Source: Ursus arctos (Eukaryota; Chordata; Mammalia; Carnivora; Ursidae). Taken from it: 64,000 bases of DNA. Position 1 is the first letter of the stretch. Each line of letters starts with the position of its first letter. This document shows, piece by piece, positions 57,935 through 64,000 of this stretch. The position numbers and the translations under genes are program-made. Under the pieces are notes generated by a model. That model saw only the letters and a list, made by a program, of their open reading frames with translations, was not told where the DNA came from and did not search any database. The stretch lies in assembly GCF_023065955.2 (NCBI RefSeq), contig NW_026622963.1, forward strand, positions 7,075,001 through 7,139,000. Direction: 5' to 3'.

Positions 57935-57973
<39 letters not shown>
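57935..57973. repeat. (TG)n dinucleotide microsatellite
   Basis: About 19 perfect TG units inside the L1, at the site where the element normally reads CCATTGTATGTA. Confidence 0.97.
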
Positions 57974-57975
<2 letters not shown>

Positions 57976-58619
57976 ACATATACATACAAAGTTTTCTTTA
58001 GCCATTTATCCATCTGTGCACACTTAGGTTGTCTCCATGTCTTGGCTATTGTAAATAATGCTGCCATGATCATATTTACACTCTAAACACCTCTTTGAGA
58101 TATTGATTTCGTTTCCTTTGGATAGATACCTAGAAGTGGAATTGCTGGATCACATGGCAGTCTTTTTAATTTTTTCAGGAACCTCCATACTGTTTTCCGT
58201 AGTGGCTGTGTCAATTTACTAATTCCCACCAATAGTGCACAGGGGTTCCCTTTTCTCCACATCCTCACCAACACTTGTCATCTCTTATCTTTTTGATGGC
58301 GGCCATTCTAACAGGTGTGAGGTGATATCTCATTATGGTTTTGCTCTCTGGTTCCCCTGATCATGAGTGATACTGTGCATCTTTTCACATACTTGGCCAT
58401 TTCTATGTCTTCTTTGGAAAAAATGTCTATTTGGTTCCTCTGTCCATTTTTTAATCTGTTTACTTGCTATTGAGTTGTGTGAGTTCTTTGTGTATTTTAG
58501 CTATTAACCACTTCTCAGATGGATGATTTGAATATTTTCTCCCATTCCATAGGTTGCCTTTCCATTGTGTTGATGGTTCCTTTGCTGTGCAGAAGCTTTT
58601 TCATTTGGTATAGTCCCAG

Positions 58620-58740
58620 TTGTTTCTTTTTTCTTTCCTTCTTTCTCTCTCTTTCTTCCCTTCCTTCTCTTTTCCTTCCTTCTCTTCTCTTCTCCTTCCT
58701 TTTCTTTTCTTTTCTTTTCTTTTCTTTTCTTTTCTTTTTT
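58620..58740. repeat. Pyrimidine tract with (TTTTC)n
   Basis: About 120 bp of almost pure C/T: mixed CTTT/TTCC units, then about eight perfect TTTTC pentamers at 58699-58740, interrupting the L1. It produces Lys/Glu/Arg-rich and Phe/Ser-rich pseudo-frames. Confidence 0.96.
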
Positions 58741-58839
58741 CTGTCTTTACTCTTGGTATCAAATCCAAAAAGATCATTACCGAGGCTGGTGTCCAGGAGC
58801 TCACCCCTGTGTTTTCTTTCAGGAGTGAGATACACACTG

Positions 58840-60380
58840 TTTCTACCCAGGAATTCAGAGTTCTCACACGAGCTCCACGTAGGTAGCCTCCTGCCAATTT
58901 CCTATCAGTTCCATGGTCTTCCAAAACTATAATCTTAAAATGAAGTAAGAGATGAAAACTTCACCCCTTTCCTAAAAATCTTTAATTCCCTTCTTAGGGG
59001 AGTGAACATATGCATTTTTAATGTCAATGGAGGTCCCCTAAATGGCAAGTGAAAATGAGCATTTAAAACTTTCTGAATTAGGTAAAATGTGCCCTTGTGT
59101 GTGGCCCTCACCTAAGTGATTTTTTTTTCCTTGGTGGGTGGGTGACTCGTAATAGAACTCAGGCTCCTGGCTCTCTCCCCCTAAACCCTAGGAAATCTGA
59201 GCTTTTAGCCACTGAAATTCTTTACTAAAGGAGCCTATTTATACACATTTTCAAATGGTACTAATCTTTTCTTGCGTTTCACTTTGAAGAAAACAAGGTT
59301 TTTATTAATTGAAGTGGGATCTCACAGGATGTGTGGTGTGACTGCTCGTCATTACATAATAGTTATAAACAAATGAGCCCTCTTTGAACTCCCCTGTTCA
59401 GGCTCCTACTGCATCTTGGCTGTGGTTCCACAGTTGACACTTGTGCCGCAGTTAATTAGGGTGGCTGTGAGGGGTAGACAGGGGCAGAAAAAAGGCAGGA
59501 TTTAAAAGCTGTTCCTGCTACCTTTTGGGGAGTTTCAAGTCCTTTCTACATTATAAAGCTAAATGATAGATTTATGCTTTATTTTCTCCCTGGTCTCCCT
59601 CCTTGGCTTCAGACTTAATGAACCCAAAGGAAAGGGGACTCATTATTTAAAATCTGGGAGACGTGCATTTAAATTTAAGATTTGTATTTGCACGGACTTT
59701 TTATCCCTGAGACCCAAGTTACCTACGTATAAATCAAACTTCATCAGTCACATTGTCGGGCTGCATCTCCCCTGTTGGGAAAAGCTTAATCTAATGGGTT
59801 ATTTCCCCAAACTAGCTTTGTTGCTTGCTTATTTGTAAAGCGTATGGTATCAGCTGGTGTGGGAAGGGAGATGGAAAGAATGCTTTGGTCACTTTACATG
59901 AGTTTTAAAATAGTGGCCAATAAGAAAATGCCTATTCACAGTGTTTATCAGCCATTCTGTTGGAGGTGGAGGGGGGTAGGTGCTAAAGTTTCCTGCGACA
60001 GCAGAGTGAAACATCCAGAAAGCAGGGCTCAGGCTGAAGTTGACGCAGGGAAGAGGATCTGATCTACCCTTCTTTGAGAATTCTAAGGCAGTTTCTTCTT
60101 CCTCTTCTTTTTTTCCCCCTCTCCTATTTAGATATGGGGGAATAGAGGCCTGGAAAGGAGAAGCTGGACCAGGGAAACGGGGTTAGACTCAGATGTGCTG
60201 TAGACCCTCACTGCCCACCGCCCCCCCCCCCCAAGCCCTCCAGCTTGAGGCCCTCAAAGGTCGAAAAGGTCATGTCCCTTATCTGTCAGACCTCCCTTCT
60301 CTGGCCCTGAGGCAGAAACCTCCAAGTAGACTCTGCTCAAGTTTCCTTGTCTTCCTCCCTCAAGTGTTTATTCTGCTCTC
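58840..60380. other. Unique intronic sequence, no recognised element
   Basis: AT-rich at 59000-59350 and mixed afterwards. A C13 run is at about 60221-60233. No repeat family or gene was recognised. Confidence 0.45.
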
Positions 60381-60389
60381 TGGGTCTCT

Positions 60390-60790
60390 CTCAAATGCTG
60401 TGCCACTTCCGGTCCCCTGGGAGAAGCCGCCATTCCCTCTTGCTTGGATTATGGCAGTGGTTTGGAAACGGACCTCCCTGCTTCGTGCTGGCAGCTCCCT
60501 GATCTGATTTCTGTGCTGCAGCCAGGGCTCTCTTTCCAGAAGGCAGCGCCCACCTCGGACTCCTCAAATGAAACCCGCAGGGACTCCCTCCTCATTGCCA
60601 TTAAGATGAGATCTCCCCGGCCCAGATCTCTGAGGCCCTTTGTGACCTGGCCTCTGCTTATCGTGCAGTCCTGCCCCCATACCCCACCCGGCTCCAGGTC
60701 CACTACAGTATGACCCTGGCCATGAGCTCTCTGGCTTCTGGCCCTAATTCCTCCAGTCCTCTGGGCTCAGCTAAAACGGCTCTCTTTACC
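60390..60790 (+). mobile_element. L2 LINE 3' region
   Basis: CTGTGCTGCAGCCAGGGCTC, CTCTTTCCAGAAGGCAG, GAGGCCCTTTGTGACCTGGC and CCACTACAGTATGACCCTGG match the L2 3' body. A mid-length, GC-rich copy. Confidence 0.75.
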
Positions 60791-60799
60791 TGGCCCTTA

Positions 60800-61145
60800 A
60801 TCCAGAGTCCCAAATAACCCCCCGGGGAATCTCCTAAAATGCAAATGGAAAGCCCTAAAAAATGCCAAAACATTTCCCATGATTTCCTGAGACTTCCAGG
60901 GCATTTTTTGTGCTTCTGCCTCTTTATTTCCACATCCTCACGTGCTGCCTTGGTTTCTGTCCTCGTTAGTCGAGCCCTCAAATCCAGTTTCCACAAAAAT
61001 CCATGTAGCATGCCTTTACTTTTCAGGAATGGGCTAACTTTACTGAAGATTAGGATGATCATGAGAGGTGACTTTAACAGGTGATTGGCCATAGGTTCCA
61101 TAGCCTTCACTGGCTCAACGCTTATCCCATTCCCTTTTTCCTATT
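60800..61145. other. Unique intronic sequence, no recognised element
   Basis: No repeat or gene recognised. Confidence 0.4.
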
Positions 61146-61149
61146 CCCC

Positions 61150-61600
61150 ATTACATTAAACTCTCATAGAAAACAAAAATAACTGCAGTGACTTAAAGGA
61201 GTCTGTTTCTGTCTCACATTAGGAAGTCTGAGAGTGGCAGGGAAGTCTTGTTGTCTGCAGAATGAGACTTTTTCATCTTATTCTTTCATAGCTGGCTCCC
61301 AAGATCATCTCAGCAATCCAAATGACTGCTGCAGCTCCAGCCATCACACATACATTCCAGCCAGCAATAAGGGCATGCACTCTCCCTTTAAGACTATTTC
61401 TCAGAAGTTGCACATACTACATCTTTCTTTCTTCTGTTGGCAGAACTTAGTCACATGGCCACACCTAGTTACACAGTAGGCTGGGAAGTGTAGTCTTTAT
61501 TCTGGGTATGCGTTGCCCAGCTAAAACCTGGGGAATTCTATTACTGTGGAAGAACGGGAGAATAAATATTGGAGGACATCCTGCAGACTCTGTTACAGCT
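61150..61600. repeat. Unclassified ancient interspersed repeat (tentative)
   Basis: CTGCTGCAGCTCCAGCCATC, GCAGAACTTAGTCACATGGC, CTGGGAAGTGTAGTCTTTAT, GGAATTCTATTACTGTGGAA and GGAGGACATCCTGCAGACTC recall a common dispersed mammalian sequence whose family I cannot name. Confidence 0.5.
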
Positions 61601-61609
61601 ATAATAATA

Positions 61610-62280
61610 AACATCCACCCCTTTTTCTTGCCCTGCCTACTTTGACATATGATCAGCCTCCCTCCAAGCTTCATAGTTGACCTAGGACCTTGTTTGTATA
61701 TTTTTCCTAAACACCTATAGCACACTTCCACAGAGGAAGTGCTAAAAAAGATTTTCTCCATCTTACAAACCATGCCAGTTTCCCGTGTCCTGCATTGCCC
61801 TGGCGCCATGAGGTTGCCATGGGTCTGTACAAGTGGGGTTCTTTGGAGTGCACTCATAGGCCCACTCGGCACACATCCATCATGGTTGCAGCTGACTGAG
61901 GACACAGTTTCGGATTTACCAGTTCTCAGAATGCAACAGCAGGTTCACAGGTCCATAGCCAGGGTGAAGAGTGAAAGAGCTATGCAAGTTGTCCTTGGTG
62001 TGGCTCTCCCGTACGCCACAGGTACACACACAGACACACACGCACACGTAGCTGGTTTCAAACTGAGAAGCTACCCACCGTTTCTTCTGCTAGCCCCCTT
62101 CCAGCGAAGCAAGGCACAGGTGTTATTTATCTACTAAACAGCACCCATATGAATACGTTTAGCTGGATGTGTATTCAACACATGCTCGACACATCTGCTT
62201 CAAATACATCTTTGGAAGACTGCCCCGTATGGGAAGGAAGGTAGTAAATTCATAACCGGGTTATCTCCCTTCCCGTGATC
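61610..62280. other. Unique intronic sequence, no recognised element
   Basis: A short CACACA-rich piece is at 62023-62047. Otherwise nothing was recognised. Confidence 0.4.
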
Positions 62281-62284
62281 CCCA

Positions 62285-62385
62285 CCACACTGGTCTTGCG
62301 CATTGCTGTGTCCTTCCTCAGTGTCTCACATGGTGCCTGGCATACAGTAGGCTCTTCATAAATATTTGTTAATGAATAGATGAGT
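62285..62385 (+). mobile_element. L2 LINE end
   Basis: ATGGTGCCTGGCATACAGTA and CATAAATATTTGTTAATGAA are the L2 3' terminus. Confidence 0.75.
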
Positions 62386-62389
62386 GAAC

Positions 62390-62690
62390 AGCACGTGCTA
62401 AATGATGGCAATCCATAGATCATTGAAACATGGTCTTTGTCCTCACAGCTCAAAATCCAGTGAGGGAAACTGACCGTAAGCAATTATATTAAGGAGAAAG
62501 GTATGCAGTATAAACGTATGCACGGTATCAGAGTGGCATAGAGGAGATGCCTGGCCTGTGTTTTGTTGTATAAGGAGGAGGTGATTAGGCCTATGGAGGT
62601 AGAGATGGAGGCCTTATGGGCAGAGAAACTGACTGGCACAAAGGTGTAAAGGCATGAGACATCCTCACATGCTCAGGCAATAAGTGTAGG
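62390..62690 (-). mobile_element. L2-like remnant, antisense
   Basis: CATGGTCTTTGTCCTCACAG, CTCAAAATCCAGTGAGGGAA and GGTGTAAAGGCATGAGACAT are antisense L2 phrases directly after a sense L2 end, giving a head-to-head arrangement. Confidence 0.65.
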
Positions 62691-62979
62691 AGGTCCCCCA
62701 ACTTAAAGACCTTGTAGTCTTTAAAGTCGTTTTTTTGGTAAAACTAAACTTTTTTCTTCTAGAAGTGATTCATAATTACTACTAATTTATCAAAACTCAG
62801 AGCTTTGATTTAGGATGATTTGCATCTAAAATTTATGGAACAGGATCTGCTCATTTGTTAGCGTTTTATCCGCTCCCTACCCAGAGTCACCAGTGAAACT
62901 GAAAATTTTGATTTCTTTCCTAGAGGTTGACTACTTAATGAAAGCTGCACTCCAGTCATCTCAATGTAAAGATATTTTA

Positions 62980-63178
62980 TTTTTAAAGATTTATCCATTT
63001 GTTTTACAGAGAGAGAGACAGAGGGGGGTGAGGGACAGAGGGAGAGGAAGGGAGAATCCCAAGCAGACTCCCAGCTGAGCACAGAGCCCGACATAGGGCT
63101 CGATTTAACCCTGGGATCATGACCTAAGCCAGAAATCACAAGTTGGGCACTTAACTGGCTGAGCCACCCAGGTGCCCC
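62980..63178 (-). mobile_element. Older CAN-SINE, antisense
   Basis: Duplication AATGTAAAGATATTTTA at 62963-62979 against AATGTAAAGCTATTTTA at 63179-63195, a 17-bp footprint with one mismatch. The body ends CCACCCAGGTGCCCC. Confidence 0.96.
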
Positions 63179-63234
63179 AATGTAAAGCTATTTTAAAACT
63201 CAATCAATAACCACAGCTAGAAAACAACAGTTGC

Positions 63235-63440
63235 TAATATTCACATGACAGGGGACCAAGTGCCAGTCTAAGCATTTTGTATGTACTGACTCGTTTAATT
63301 TTCATAATAATCTTACTAGGTAGGGACTAGTATTACCTCCATTTCATAGATGAGGAAACTAAGTCACAGAGATTTAGTCACTTGCTCAAGGTCACAAAGC
63401 TAACAAGTGGCTGAGTTGGGACTTTAAACTCTTATCCGGT
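63235..63440 (-). mobile_element. MIR SINE, antisense, near full length
   Basis: CCAAGTGCCAGTCTAAGCAT, CTCCATTTCATAGATGAGGA, AACTAAGTCACAGAGATTTA, TTGCTCAAGGTCACAAAGC and AACAAGTGGCTGAGTTGGG follow the antisense MIR in full order. Confidence 0.93.
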
Positions 63441-63444
63441 TCAG

Positions 63445-64000
63445 AAGTTTGATCGTGTCTTTAAAGTTACCAGACTGTTTATCGCATTATTTATTTTTGG
63501 GCTTTTAGCTGAGTGGAGAACACATTATGGGCAAAACCAGAAAGAACTTGCTGGTAGTGGGGATAAGGCCTTGGGCCTTGACATCTGGAGAGGAGTCCCT
63601 CCCCTTCCTGTGCTATAGGCCCTGGACTTTGTTGCCCTCCTTCCTCTCCATTCCTGAGTCCTCTCCAGCTACTCCCCTGTGGCTCACCCTGGCCCCCACC
63701 CTCTGGGCATGAGCATACTGGCTATCTGCATAGTGAGGTTCAGAACTAAACACTAGGGCAATCAGGTGAGAATATCCAAATATCAGACCCATGGAAGAAG
63801 TTGGGACAGAGTTCCCAAGATGTCCTGCCCCCTCTGAGATGGTAAGCATGCTTAATCCTTTCTGTTTCATCTCTTGAGAGCAAGGTTTATCACTCTCACC
63901 TCTTGAGTGGTCCCTCTTGCTCACCCAGGCCAGCCCTGAGGTGACCTACTGGTCTCCCGTAGACAGAATGCTCCTCTGCGGCCTTCTAGCCCACCACTTT
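63445..64000. other. Unique intronic sequence, no recognised element
   Basis: No repeat, gene or RNA recognised up to the end of the window. Confidence 0.45.

Larger units (their letters stand above)
57425..58830 (-). mobile_element. Old L1 (L1M-type) 3' region, antisense, about 1.4 kb
   Basis: TTTTATTGAGGTATACTTGA, GACTGTGATTGCCATGCTG, ATGGCTGAATAATATTCCTC, AGTGGAATTGCTGGATCACA, TGCTGTGCAGAAGCTTTTTC and TCCAAAAAGATCATTACCGA follow antisense L1 3' UTR into ORF2. It contains (TG)n and (TTTTC)n simple repeats. Frames are broken. Confidence 0.92.
27145..64000 (+). other. THSD4: THSD4 intron downstream of the exon (partial)
   Basis: This is inferred to be intron, open at its 3' end, since the next THSD4 coding segment (beginning SIGCDDYLGS in the known protein) was not found. 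Interspersed repeats are listed separately. No other gene was recognised on either strand. Confidence 0.75.

Noticed and set aside
58519..58932. Overlapping long frames rich in Phe/Ser or Lys/Glu/Arg
   Set aside because: They are translations of the (TTTTC)n pyrimidine tract inside an L1.

Overview
This is intronic nuclear DNA from a carnivoran mammal. The lineage signal is at least twelve tRNA-Lys-derived CAN-SINEs (SINEC), whose head reads GGGGCGCCTGGGTGGCTCAG and which are flanked by target-site duplications. The younger copies share a purine-rich CAGCCAGCGAGAGAGGGAAC segment that I associate with arctoid carnivorans (bears, pinnipeds), so I favour that group over dog or cat with moderate confidence. 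There are no bacterial features, operons, CRISPR arrays or RNA genes. All strand and phase statements below are read by eye.

Only one protein-coding segment can be supported. It is a 137-nt internal exon at 27008-27144 on the + strand, with a polypyrimidine tract and AG acceptor before it and a perfect GTAAGT donor after it. It encodes 45 complete residues of the ADAMTS-type cysteine-rich module of THSD4 (ADAMTSL6), a secreted microfibril-associated matrix protein. The rest of the window is THSD4 intron: at least 27 kb upstream and at least 36.8 kb downstream of the exon. Such large introns fit THSD4 and argue against the compact paralogue ADAMTSL4.

Layout. 1-19 kb: mostly unique intron with one young SINE (2.1 kb), a short L1 end plus an older L1 (6.3-7.0 kb), L2 and MIR fossils, an (AG)n and a (CA)n tract, an ERVL-like LTR (14.1-15.0 kb) and a hAT MITE (15.9 kb). 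18.4-26.7 kb: repeat-dense, with a rearranged antisense L1 (19.6-22.8 kb) carrying a nested SINE and three further SINEs. 26.7-27.3 kb: an L1 3' end that runs up to the splice acceptor of the exon. 27-34 kb: SINE-poor intron with L2 and MIR remnants. 34.3-37.6 kb: antisense L1 with a nested palindromic MITE-like insertion, an antisense LTR with an adjacent polypurine tract, and an old SINE. 38-51 kb: L2, MIR and MLT1 remnants in otherwise unique DNA. 51-53.2 kb: four antisense SINEs in tandem array. 54-64 kb: antisense MLT1 LTR, a CR1/L3 fossil, an antisense L1 containing (TG)n and (TTTTC)n, and L2, MIR and SINE copies.

I found no convincing undescribed biological system. The observations most worth checking are the L1-derived context of the THSD4 acceptor, the nested palindromic insertion at 34981-35138, and the LTR with mirrored ends at 35755-36317.
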